Below are positions 48,202 to 56,395 of a stretch of 64,000 nucleotides of DNA, one piece after another. The first letter of the stretch is position 1. Each line of letters starts with the position of its first letter. Location: contig JAEUKI010000067.1 of NCBI GenBank assembly GCA_016793325.1, positions 1 through 64,000 of the forward strand. Reading direction: 5' to 3'. This DNA comes from Myxococcales bacterium. GTDB lineage: Bacteria > Myxococcota_A > Polyangia > Polyangiales > Ga0077539. Under the pieces are notes generated by a model. The model was given only the letters and a program-made list of their open reading frames with translations. It was not told the origin of the DNA and ran no database searches. The position numbers and the translations under genes were made by a program.

Positions 48202-50226
48202 TCACTCGGCGCCGCTGTCCGCGCGGTCGGCCTCGGGGAGCTCACACGAAAAGAGCCACGCGTCCCCGCCGTCCGTCGCGAAGTGTCGAACGCGCGTGAC
48301 CCACCGTTGGTCGCCCACGCACTGAACCGTCGGAAGCGCGCGCAAAACGATCGGCTCGAGCGCGCCCGCGCCGGCGAACTCGACCCGCGCGCCGTCCGAG
48401 CGCGTGTCGGTCGTGCACAGCGTGACGTCGCGTTCGAGCGCGCCGCTGTGGGCGACGACGCGCACGCCGAGCACAGGGGCCACGCACACGACCGCGCTCG
48501 GAACGAGCACCTCCGCCCGCCCTCCTGCGCCCAGCTCTCTCGAGCGCGCCGCCGTCGAACGAAGCGACAGCGCGAGCTCGCGGCGAATCGTCTCGGGAAG
48601 CGATGCGACGTCGATCGGCACCACGGGCTCGTTGCTCAACGCGACGCCCGGCTCTGCGGAGTCGCGGAGGGACGCACGATCGGCCAGCGCGCGTCGCGAA
48701 GCAGACTCGTCGGACCGTCGTCGAATGGCGACGCTCCCGCCCACGATGGTCGTCAGCGCGATCGCCGCGAGCGAGGCCACCGCAACGCGAGACGGCCCGC
48801 GCCGCGCGCCTGCAGCGCGATCACCGGCCGGCGTTGGATCGCCGCTTCGCGCTCGAGCGAGAGAGCGTTTCGGCCCCTCGACGACCGTCTCGTGGGCGTC
48901 GAGGTCTGTGTCTCTCTGCGGGCTCGAGCGCGTGGCGACGACCGTCGGCGCGACGAGGGCGCTCGCGAGGCCCGCGCTCGACGCGCGCGACCCGGGCGTC
49001 TGCGGCGCGACGCCGAGCGCTTCGAGCCGAACGACGAGCGCGTCGAGCGCGAGGCGATAGTCGCTCGCGAGGGTCGAGAGCTCGTCGCTCAGCGCTGCGA
49101 TTCGTGGGTCATCGGCCGTCGTTCCGTCTGCGTGCGCGGACAAGAGCGCCGACCACGCGAGCGACTTCGCTTGCAGCTCGGACAGCGCGCTCGCGAAGAA
49201 CGCGTCGAGCTCTTGCGCGACGGCCTCTGAAATCGCCGGGCGCCTCGCGCGCACCGACCTCGGCTCGGCGGACTGACGAAGCTCGATCAACGCGAGGTTC
49301 GCGCGGGAGCGCGCGACGTCGTCGACGTCCCACGGCAGCGCGAGCACGATCATCTCGTAGAAGCACACGATCGACGCGTGCACGTCGCTCGCGGGTGAGG
49401 GACGCGCGGCGAAGTGTCCGGGGGGCGCGTAGATGTGCGTTCCGCCGGTTTCGCCGAGGACGAAGGTCTCGCGCCCGAGCGCCGCAGCGTCGCCCATGTT
49501 GGCGCTTCGCCCCGCGGTCGCGACGCCGAAATCGAGGAGGGTCACGGACACCTCGGTCGGGTCCGTCTCGTCGACGAACACGTTGCTCGGCTTGATGTCC
49601 GAGTGAACGAACCCCGACGGCGCCTCCGGCTCGCGAATCGCGTGCAGTCGCTGCAGCTGTCCGAGCAGCTTGCGGGTGACGAGCGCGGCGCGATGGATGT
49701 CCGGCATCGCGTGGCGCCTCCTCCGCTCGTCATCGATCAGCGAGTGCCACGATCGGCCGCGAGCGATCTCCATGCGAAGACCGAGCGAGCCGTCTTGCAG
49801 TCGAACGAGCGCGATGAAGCGCGCCACCGACACGCCGTGCCGCTGTGCGGCCTCTTGCTTTGCCCCCTCGTCGCGCAAGAGCTTGGTCAACCACAGCGTC
49901 GCCGCGGCGTGCGGCGCGTCTCGCTGCGAGCCGACGTCCACCGAGGTCGCGTGCGCGACATCCCTCCGACGCGCGACGATCTTCAGCGCGTACTCTCGCT
50001 GGCTCTGCTCGCCGAGAACGCGAACCGCCAGCACCTGTCCCATCGAGCCCGAGCCGATGCGCCGCGTGACCTCGTAGCGCTCGGTCACGGGGTGAGCGTC
50101 GTCGAGCGCGAAGCCCGCGGCGAAGACAACGGTCGCAGCGAACTCACCGCCCGACTCGATCGCAGCCCAGCGAGAGGGCTGCGCGAGCCCTGCGCGTTCG
50201 CTGTCTGACGGATCGAGCTCGGCCAT
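48202..50226 (-). CDS. Ser/Thr protein kinase with HSD catalytic loop
   Basis: A 674-residue kinase. From the ATG at 50226 (a GTG eight codons earlier is possible) the domain runs from YEVTRRIGSGSMGQVLAV (glycine loop, 51-68) through Lys82 (YALKIV), the catalytic loop FVHSDIKPSN (Asp210) and DFG (232-234) to about 400. The loop has Ser instead of the usual Arg before Asp, so activation by loop phosphorylation is unlikely. A linker, one membrane helix (VAVASLAAIALTTIVGG) and a C-terminal domain with several Cys follow. The gene lies between two nearly identical palindrome loci. Substrate unknown. Confidence 0.9.
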   Translation of the reverse strand: MAELDPSDSERAGLAQPSRWAAIESGGEFAATVVFAAGFALDDAHPVTERYEVTRRIGSGSMGQVLAVRVLGEQSQREYALKIVARRRDVAHATSVDVGSQRDAPHAAATLWLTKLLRDEGAKQEAAQRHGVSVARFIALVRLQDGSLGLRMEIARGRSWHSLIDDERRRRHAMPDIHRAALVTRKLLGQLQRLHAIREPEAPSGFVHSDIKPSNVFVDETDPTEVSVTLLDFGVATAGRSANMGDAAALGRETFVLGETGGTHIYAPPGHFAARPSPASDVHASIVCFYEMIVLALPWDVDDVARSRANLALIELRQSAEPRSVRARRPAISEAVAQELDAFFASALSELQAKSLAWSALLSAHADGTTADDPRIAALSDELSTLASDYRLALDALVVRLEALGVAPQTPGSRASSAGLASALVAPTVVATRSSPQRDTDLDAHETVVEGPKRSLARARSGDPTPAGDRAAGARRGPSRVAVASLAAIALTTIVGGSVAIRRRSDESASRRALADRASLRDSAEPGVALSNEPVVPIDVASLPETIRRELALSLRSTAARSRELGAGGRAEVLVPSAVVCVAPVLGVRVVAHSGALERDVTLCTTDTRSDGARVEFAGAGALEPIVLRALPTVQCVGDQRWVTRVRHFATDGGDAWLFSCELPEADRADSGAE

Positions 50227-50315
50227 GGGCGCGAGCACACAGTAGCCCAACGCCGCGCGGTCACAGCCCGCGGTTCGTGATGGGAACCTCGCGCCTCATG
50301 TTTTCCCTGCGCATT

Positions 50316-50389
50316 TCGAGAGGGACCGATCGGGCCGCAGCGAGGACCGATCGGGCCGCTCAGGATTTCCTGAGAAAAGCGCGCATTTC
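50316..50389. repeat. Paired GATC-centred palindromes, locus 3
   Basis: GGACCGATCGGGCC at 50323 and 50344 is followed by the same CTCAGGATTTCCTGAG hairpin (50359-50374). Four mismatches separate it from locus 2 over 74 bp. It lies 15 bp beyond the stop of the HNH nuclease gene and 90 bp upstream of the kinase start. Confidence 0.9.
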
Positions 50390-50403
50390 GCCCGCGTCGT
50401 TGA

Positions 50404-51282
50404 TTACTTCACCGCCCGCTCAGCGAGACGGCGTTCGATCTCGCGGAGTCTCCGCTTGATCGCAACGGTGACCGCGCCGATGTACGGCCGCTTGCGGCGG
50501 CGCAGCTCTGCAAGAAACAGATCGATCGCCGCCGCGTCGAACTTCGACTGCACCCACGCGTGCAGACACAAATCGACTTGCTCGGACATCGTCTCGCGGC
50601 GTGCTTCGGCGAGCGAGTTGGGGCCATCGTCACGGTTGAGACCGCAGGTGTCGATGGTGGCTCGCGCCCGGGCGCTCGAATCGACAGGCACGGCACGACC
50701 ATCGATGTCGAACGTGATGTGGCGCTCGGGATCGTTCGCTTCACCAGCGCGCATCGGGTGAAGCAACAACGGCTCTTCCTCCTTGTCGAGCGCGTCGCTC
50801 GTCCACTTCTTCACGGTGCGCGAAGTCGCGCGCACGTGAGTCTTGGCCGTTGGAAAGTTCTCTCCTTTGTGCCCGCTGTTGCACTTCGCGCAGGCGGGAA
50901 AGAGGTTCGTCCAGTCATACGCGAGCCACCAGTATCCACCGTGAGGTTTGCGCCCAACAACGACGGGAACCCACGAGCCTCCGTCGAGCTTGTTCACTGC
51001 GCCCTTCGGTCGATAGTGCTCGGCATCGCCGTAGTCGTTGGTCGTAACGAGACTCTCGCAGTACCCGCACTTGCCCTGAAATGGCCCTTGCATGAGCCAC
51101 TCCTTGAGCTCCTTCCACACCGCGCTATTGAACTCTGGCTCGGCCGATGTCTTGCGCGACTTCTCGAAGGCGTCGCGAGCTCTTTCAGCCTTCGCGAGCC
51201 ATGCGCGCCACCATCGTTGTGCGGCGTCGTCATCGGTCGGCGGACCGTCGAGCGACGGCGTCACGAACATCACGCGAATCAT
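50404..51282 (-). CDS. HNH endonuclease, PtuB-like (Septu family)
   Basis: A 292-residue nuclease. The expected elements are in order: CGYC (72-75), DAEHYRPK (86-93, HNH His), Asn in DWTNLFPA (about 126), CAKCN (131-135) and KGENFP (139-144). Such HNH proteins, with two CxxC zinc pairs and an H-x-x-P-K block, are the PtuB component of Septu antiphage defence and the retron-Ec78-type partner. A strong AGGAGG lies over the stop of the ATPase gene, 12 bp upstream, so the two are coupled. The C-terminal half is helical and basic. Confidence 0.87.
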   Translation of the reverse strand: MIRVMFVTPSLDGPPTDDDAAQRWWRAWLAKAERARDAFEKSRKTSAEPEFNSAVWKELKEWLMQGPFQGKCGYCESLVTTNDYGDAEHYRPKGAVNKLDGGSWVPVVVGRKPHGGYWWLAYDWTNLFPACAKCNSGHKGENFPTAKTHVRATSRTVKKWTSDALDKEEEPLLLHPMRAGEANDPERHITFDIDGRAVPVDSSARARATIDTCGLNRDDGPNSLAEARRETMSEQVDLCLHAWVQSKFDAAAIDLFLAELRRRKRPYIGAVTVAIKRRLREIERRLAERAVK

Positions 51283-51294
51283 GGGTCCCCCCTC

Positions 51295-53421
51295 CTATTC
51301 CGTCGCTTTCTTCACAGCCGGAACCTTCGCGCCCTTCTGCGCGAGCTGCTCGACAATGTCTCGGACGAGCTGCTGCGACTCGGTGCGCTGCTTCTCCGAC
51401 TCGAACGCTGACGGCCACGCGTCCTCGATCTCCTCGATCCGCTCTCGTTGTGCGCTGGTGAGCCTCTCCGGCGGAATGCCGACGAGCGCTGCGTGTTCGT
51501 CACGCATTTGCAGCGCGCGCTCGGACAACGTTGTATCGAGCCCGAAGGCGTCGCTCGTGAGCACCTGATCCACGCGAAGCAGACCTGGGTCTTCGCTGAG
51601 GTCCTTCACGATGACCCCTCTTTCCGTACGCACGAGCACTTTCACCTCGCCCTTCGAGAGCGACGTCACCATGAGCGGCGAGTGCGTCGCCGCGATCACT
51701 TGCAGGTTGGGAAAGTGCAGCTTCATCAACGGAACCAGCTTCCGTTGCCACTCGGGGTGCAAGTGCGCGTCGATCTCGTCGATGAGCACCAACGCGCGCT
51801 CCTTCGCAGGGTCGTCGCTGTCGGGAAAGGCGTCGTACAAACGATAGAGCAACGTCCCGACCCAACCGACGATCGAAACGATCCCCTGCGACAGTCGCTC
51901 GAGGGGAACCTCCCCGTCTTCGGTGTCGACGAGCACTGACCATTTCGCGGAATCGACGCGCGCGAAGCTCCACGGCGTGCCGGGCGTCATCTGCGATAGG
52001 GTCTCGAAGTACTGGCGGATGATCGCGGTTCGATCCGTGTGATCACCAGCGCGAGCGGCCTGAGCCTCGGCCCAGCGATTGACGACCCACTGACGCACAT
52101 CATCGATGCGCGGATCGACGTCGCCCAGCGCCAACGGCAGCACATCGAGCGCGGAGGGCGGTCCGCTCTCGAAGCCCCTCGGCCCCGCGAGAAGCCGCGT
52201 CGACACGCCACGCACCGCAGGAAAGCCCAACACCAACAGGCGCTTTTCTTCGAGCGGCGTCCGTTGTCGAGCGATCACACGAACTCCGCTCGATTCGGCG
52301 TTGAGCAACGACGTGTACCTCGCTCTGGACGAGCCGCTCGTCTCGACGACGATCTGCCCGTTCGTCGTCTGCGCACGGAGGAGATTCGTCGCGGCGACGT
52401 TGGCGTTTACGTCCTCGCCGAGCATGGTGATGGCGATCGCGCGGAGGATGCTGGTCTTTCCCGTGCCGTTTTCGCCGAGGAGCACGTTCCACGAGGGAGC
52501 GAGGCGCAACGACAGCGCGCGGTGCAGGCCCACGTTTTCGAGCTCGAGCGACGAGATCACCGGCGGCGATGTGTCCACCGACTCCAGGACGACTCCGTGG
52601 GGCTCGGGCGCAGAAAGAAGATCGTCGACGATCTCGCGAAACTCGCTCGGCTCGTGAACGACGACGAGCACGTTGTGCTTCCAGCGGAGCGCTTCGAGAT
52701 CTGCGAGGCTCGTCATGCGTCGCCGATCGACGAACGCGACGTGCTGCATCGACGGATCCGCCGTGACTTCGATCGCAGAAAGGAGGGCGACGAGCGTCCT
52801 CGGCGCGACGCCAACGTAGACGACGACAGCGCTCGTCATGAGAGAACGCAGCGAGCGATGGTACTCGGGCGCGGCGCGCAGCAGTTCCGCGAACCGAGTC
52901 ATCGAGAGCACCATGTTGACTCGAGAAGCCCCGCGTCGAAACGGGCAGACAACGGCCTTGTCTGCGAACGTTTGGGGCGGCGGAACATCGGGCGCAAGAA
53001 TCGTCTCTGCGCTTTCGCGCGCTCCCTGCCAGGCCAAGATGTACACGCTGTCCGTCAGCACCGCGCGGTAGCGGGGGTCGAGAATCCGAACCGAGCCTAG
53101 CGGCTCGCGCATCCACGCCTTCTGGAATTCCCAGCCGCGCACCTCGAGAGACTGCGCGAGCAGCTCGACCTCTGGGTCCTCGGCGCGCTGCACGGGCAAC
53201 ATGCGATCGCGCTTCTGTCTTGCTTGTTCGATCGCTTCGACAAGTGGCGAATACCCCACCGACACCGCCAGCGCACGCGCGTCGCGCTCCCACGTTGCAC
53301 CGTCCGGCGCTGCGAGATCGTCGCCGAGCCACAGCGAGCAGCGCCCTTCTTGCCGCAGGTTTTCGAGCTGCAAGAGCGCCTCGGACACGCTCATTCCATC
53401 CCACGGCACAACGGCGTTCAC
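51295..53421 (-). CDS. PtuA-like ABC/SMC-type ATPase with putative SIR2-like N-terminus
   Basis: A 708-residue protein. Residues 290-650 are an ABC/overcoming-lysogenization-type ATPase: Walker A LLGENGTGKTS (314-324), signature ERLSQG (508-513), Walker B ALVLIDEIDAHLHPEWQ (543-559) and H-loop AATHSP (His580). This fits PtuA of Septu. Residues 18-250 look like a SIR2-like fold (CSLWLGDDLAAPDGATWERD, then AVLTDSVYILA, then SAVVVYVGVAP), but the GAGxS and TTNxD motifs are degenerate, so NAD cleavage is doubtful. The GTG at 53421 has GAGGA seven bases upstream. Together with the HNH gene this forms a Septu-like defence operon. Confidence 0.85.
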   Translation of the reverse strand: MNAVVPWDGMSVSEALLQLENLRQEGRCSLWLGDDLAAPDGATWERDARALAVSVGYSPLVEAIEQARQKRDRMLPVQRAEDPEVELLAQSLEVRGWEFQKAWMREPLGSVRILDPRYRAVLTDSVYILAWQGARESAETILAPDVPPPQTFADKAVVCPFRRGASRVNMVLSMTRFAELLRAAPEYHRSLRSLMTSAVVVYVGVAPRTLVALLSAIEVTADPSMQHVAFVDRRRMTSLADLEALRWKHNVLVVVHEPSEFREIVDDLLSAPEPHGVVLESVDTSPPVISSLELENVGLHRALSLRLAPSWNVLLGENGTGKTSILRAIAITMLGEDVNANVAATNLLRAQTTNGQIVVETSGSSRARYTSLLNAESSGVRVIARQRTPLEEKRLLVLGFPAVRGVSTRLLAGPRGFESGPPSALDVLPLALGDVDPRIDDVRQWVVNRWAEAQAARAGDHTDRTAIIRQYFETLSQMTPGTPWSFARVDSAKWSVLVDTEDGEVPLERLSQGIVSIVGWVGTLLYRLYDAFPDSDDPAKERALVLIDEIDAHLHPEWQRKLVPLMKLHFPNLQVIAATHSPLMVTSLSKGEVKVLVRTERGVIVKDLSEDPGLLRVDQVLTSDAFGLDTTLSERALQMRDEHAALVGIPPERLTSAQRERIEEIEDAWPSAFESEKQRTESQQLVRDIVEQLAQKGAKVPAVKKATE

Positions 53422-53567
53422 TGATCGATCCTCAGGCCGAGAAGAGAGTACCACGAGCGATCGAAGGCGCGTCGTCGCGCGGCTGGCTTCGATTCGCGTC
53501 GCGAGCGACGGCTGGTCGCGAGGGCGCGTTGACTCCCGGACTCGTTCTCGATGCGTTGGATGCCCGA

Positions 53568-54353
53568 CTACTTCACCGCCCGCGCGGCCTCGATGAGCGC
53601 GCGGCCCAAGGCCTCGAGCTGATCTGCGCGCGCGCCCGCGACGGTGTAGCGATGGTCTCGCTGCGCGATCGTCACCTCCCCCAAGTCGCTCGCGTCGAGC
53701 GCGGCCCGCAGCGCGCGCTCGGTGTCGGTGGGCTCTGCGTCGCGGGGGTCTGGCTTCTTGGTGATCTTGTCGATGAGCGCTTGGAGCTCGGGCGCGGTGA
53801 TCTCTGCGAGCGAGAGCTTCTTCTTCGCGCCGTCGCGCACGACCTCGTAGCGCAGCGCCTTCCAATCGATCACGGGGGGTTCGTCCGACGGCTCCCACGG
53901 CTTGCCGCGCTTCGCGGCGTCCGCTTGGTCCTGCGCGTCGATCAGCGTGAGCGCGAGGGTGATCTTGCTCCGCGTGAACTTCACTTGCTCGTCGGGGCTC
54001 GAGCTCTCGGCGACACGAACGTTGCGCCGCAGCGAGCGAAGGGGCTCGTCCGTGATCGACTCGAGCCACTGGCGCGCCGAGTCGAAGCCGCCCGCGATCC
54101 AGAGCTTCTCGCGCATGATCTCGCCCATGTATTCGAAGTACGCGTCCCACCCGCGCGCTTCGTCCCGCGAAGCGATCGCCATCTTCGCGGAGAGATCGTC
54201 GAAGCGCTTCTTCATCAGCGAGGTGACCTTGCGCGCCGCGGTGATGGTGCTGGCGAGCGCGGCGGCGCCGGCGGAGGTTCCTGCTTCGGGGCGCTTGGGC
54301 GAGGCCGCGCGCTTGGCGGGCTCGCGTGTGGGTTTGGTGGGCTTGCGGGCCAT
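53568..54353 (-). CDS. KP-rich tailed conserved protein (paralogue of 1386-2180)
   Basis: A 261-residue protein with the same plan as the gene at 1386: KPTKP tail (residues 1-30), KKRFDDLSAKMAIASRDEA, GWDAYFEYMGEIMREKLWIA, SSSPDEQVKFTRSKITLAL and the ending VAGARADQLEALGRALIEAA. Identity is high along the whole length with few gaps, so the two are recent paralogues. It lies 146 bp upstream of the Septu-like ATPase on the same strand. Upstream are a 14-bp hairpin (54410-54455) and palindrome locus 4. A DNA-binding role is plausible from the basic tail; function unknown. Confidence 0.78.
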   Translation of the reverse strand: MARKPTKPTREPAKRAASPKRPEAGTSAGAAALASTITAARKVTSLMKKRFDDLSAKMAIASRDEARGWDAYFEYMGEIMREKLWIAGGFDSARQWLESITDEPLRSLRRNVRVAESSSPDEQVKFTRSKITLALTLIDAQDQADAAKRGKPWEPSDEPPVIDWKALRYEVVRDGAKKKLSLAEITAPELQALIDKITKKPDPRDAEPTDTERALRAALDASDLGEVTIAQRDHRYTVAGARADQLEALGRALIEAARAVK

Positions 54354-54409
54354 GGTGCGAGCGAGGGTAGAGCAACCGCAACGGACACCGCGACCCGCGG
54401 AGCAGGCTG

Positions 54410-54455
54410 AGAGGGCGTTGGAGTGGGATTTCGGCCTTTTGCTCCAACGCCCTCT
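54410..54455. other. Perfect 14-bp hairpin upstream of the KP-tailed gene
   Basis: AGAGGGCGTTGGAG (54410-54423) pairs with CTCCAACGCCCTCT (54442-54455) without mismatch around an 18-nt loop that contains CCTTTTG. It lies 57 bp upstream of the minus-strand start at 54353, inside its probable leader. The remaining part of the 527-bp gap 54354-54880 holds palindrome locus 4 and, at 54708-54723, a direct repeat ATTCAC-TGCG-ATTCAC, but no gene. No run of T follows the stem, so it is not a simple terminator. Confidence 0.75.
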
Positions 54456-54497
54456 GATTCGCCTCGAACACCCCCATTTTCGCAGGGTTTATCGAGC

Positions 54498-54532
54498 GGC
54501 CCGATCGGTCCTCCCTGCGGCCCGATCGGGCC
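54498..54532. repeat. Paired GATC-centred palindromes, locus 4
   Basis: GGCCCGATCGGTCC at 54498 and GGCCCGATCGGGCC at 54519 again have exactly 21-bp spacing. The following GCTCGTGATTCTCAGGGAA is a decayed version of the hairpin seen at loci 2 and 3. It sits in the gap between the KP-tailed gene and the lytic transglycosylase gene and is not immediately beyond a stop, unlike the other three. Confidence 0.85.
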
Positions 54533-54880
54533 GCTCGTGATTCTCAGGGAATTTCAAGCTTCGCCCGCCCTTCGCGCGCTGGAGGCTCTTCGCCCAGTCG
54601 AGCGGGCGGCTCGTCTCCCATGGGGCGACGCAGCGGGCGATCGATGATGGCCCCGCGTGCGTCGCGCTGCGTGATCGTCGCAGGCAACAAAACCCGTCCA
54701 CCCGTAAATTCACTGCGATTCACGGTGTAGGCGCATGTCTTCGCTGTGCGCGTTTGCAAGACGCATCACGACTCGTTCGCACTTGGACCTTCTCGATTCG
54801 CGAGGCGCGTCGGCGTTGGCTCGGCGCTTGAAGACACCGGGACTTCGTCCCCTTCAACGCAGCCCCCGAAGACGATCGCC

Positions 54881-56017
54881 ATGAACACTCGCCACATCGC
54901 TGTTTTGTTCGCTGCTCTCTCGCTCGGCGCGTTTGCGCAGGGCTGTGGCCCCGAGGGGCTCGGCGATCCGGGCGCGCCCGTCGAAGACTTCGAGCTCATC
55001 GGCGCCGCCGAAACCGGCGACGAGATCACCACGCGCTACCCCGCAGGAACGACCGCGCGCACGACCGCCGCGCTCAACCTCCGCACGGGACCGAGCACGA
55101 GCAACCGCGTGCTCATGGTGATTCCTCCCGGCTCGAGCGTGCGGCTCGTCGACGGAGTTCCGCAGGCGGGCTGGTACCGCGTGGCGTTCAGCGGTCGCGA
55201 GGGGTTCTGCTTCGGTCAGTACCTCACCGTGAGCGGCGCCCCGAGCGGCGGCGGAACCACACCGATGACGCCGGCCCCCTCGGGCTCGCGTGGCTTTCTC
55301 GACCCCGACCGAGGCTTCCACAACATGTTCGGCGGCGTCGAGTGGAGCGTCTCGAATCAGACCATCAACCTCCGCAGCGGCGCGCCCACGGGTTCGACCG
55401 CCGGCATCTCTGCGTGCATGTCTCGCTACGGCGCGTCGATCCGTCGTTGGGCCGATCGCTACAACGTCTCGCGCGCCGCCGTCGTCGCGACGGCCATCAC
55501 CGAGTCCAACTGCACCAACCCCGCAGGATCGAGCGACGGACTCTCGTCGGGACCGATGCAGGTCACCGGCAGCACCTGCGCGGGCGTGACGGGCCTCTCG
55601 TCCGCGACCTGCAAAGCCAGGATGCACAGCGACCCCGACTTCTCGTTCGAGGTCGGCGTCCGCTACATCGCGAGCTCGTACCAGCGCAACCAACACGGCA
55701 ACGACGGGCCCAAGCTCGCCGCCGCGTACAACGCTGGCTCGCTTCGCTCGACCACCGCGAACCGCTGGCACATGGTCTCGACCGGCAATCACATCGACCG
55801 CTTCGTCGAGGCCTACAACGCCTATCGCGCGTGGGAGCGCAGCAGCGGCGCGTTCACGTTTGCGCCCGAGACCGTCACGTTCAACGGCGAGCACGTCGCG
55901 CGCGAGAGCGACCTGCCGAGCAACGCGAGCGAGGGCCAGACGTACTTCGTCGGCGACTGGGAGCAGCGCGACGGCCACTTCTTCATGTTCTACGGCGGCA
56001 GCTGGCACCAGCAGTGA
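54881..56017 (+). CDS. SH3b/lytic transglycosylase lipoprotein
   Basis: A 378-residue protein with signal and lipobox-like end (GAFAQGC, Cys about residue 23). Residues 55-115 are a bacterial SH3 domain (ALNLRTGPSTSNRVLMVIP, GWYRVAFSGREGFCFGQYL) that binds cell wall. Residues 160-315 are an SLT-type transglycosylase: catalytic Glu in VATAITESNC, SSGPMQVTG, and LAAAYNAGS. It cuts peptidoglycan between MurNAc and GlcNAc with 1,6-anhydro product. The C-terminal 60 residues are extra. The start is the first ATG that gives a signal peptide. Two ordinary peptidoglycan enzymes (this and the amidase) flank the defence region but are not linked to it. Confidence 0.88.
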   Translation: MNTRHIAVLFAALSLGAFAQGCGPEGLGDPGAPVEDFELIGAAETGDEITTRYPAGTTARTTAALNLRTGPSTSNRVLMVIPPGSSVRLVDGVPQAGWYRVAFSGREGFCFGQYLTVSGAPSGGGTTPMTPAPSGSRGFLDPDRGFHNMFGGVEWSVSNQTINLRSGAPTGSTAGISACMSRYGASIRRWADRYNVSRAAVVATAITESNCTNPAGSSDGLSSGPMQVTGSTCAGVTGLSSATCKARMHSDPDFSFEVGVRYIASSYQRNQHGNDGPKLAAAYNAGSLRSTTANRWHMVSTGNHIDRFVEAYNAYRAWERSSGAFTFAPETVTFNGEHVARESDLPSNASEGQTYFVGDWEQRDGHFFMFYGGSWHQQ

Positions 56018-56040
56018 GCGTGGCTCAGCGGGGGTAGCGA

Positions 56041-56363
56041 GCGGGGCGCGGCAGCAAGCGATCGGGGCGCGGCAGCAAGCGGCCGCGCACTGTGCTTCGC
56101 AGACCCAGTGATCGAGTCTTCTCGAGCTTGCTCCGCAGGCGTTCTCGCTCGCGCTCGAACTGAGGCACGGGAGTTGTCGCGCGCGCATGCTTCGAGTGAC
56201 CTGCAAATGTGCAGGCAGAGTTCGAACGGCTCTTCTCTCCAAGTTCGAGCGCGAGCGAGAACGCCTGCCGAGATAGCTCGCGTGACGGTGCCCCGTGATC
56301 TCTTCGAGGCACAGTGCGCGGCTGCTCGCTGCCGCGCCCCGCTCGCTGCCGCGCCCCTTGGGC
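56041..56363. repeat. Large inverted-repeat element C
   Basis: Arms 56061-56098 and 56306-56343 match at 34 of 38 positions; each arm contains a short tandem duplication of a GGGGCGCGGCAGC unit. An inner pair 56135-56161 with 56242-56268 is perfect over 27 bp, and the tip holds CCTGCA-AATG-TGCAGG (56200-56215). All stems share one centre near 56202, so a transcript would fold into one long interrupted hairpin. It starts 24 bp after the transglycosylase stop and ends before the radical SAM gene. It shares sequence with element B. Confidence 0.85.
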
Positions 56364-56395
56364 TGCGACGACGATCGAGACTACGCTCGTGCGCG

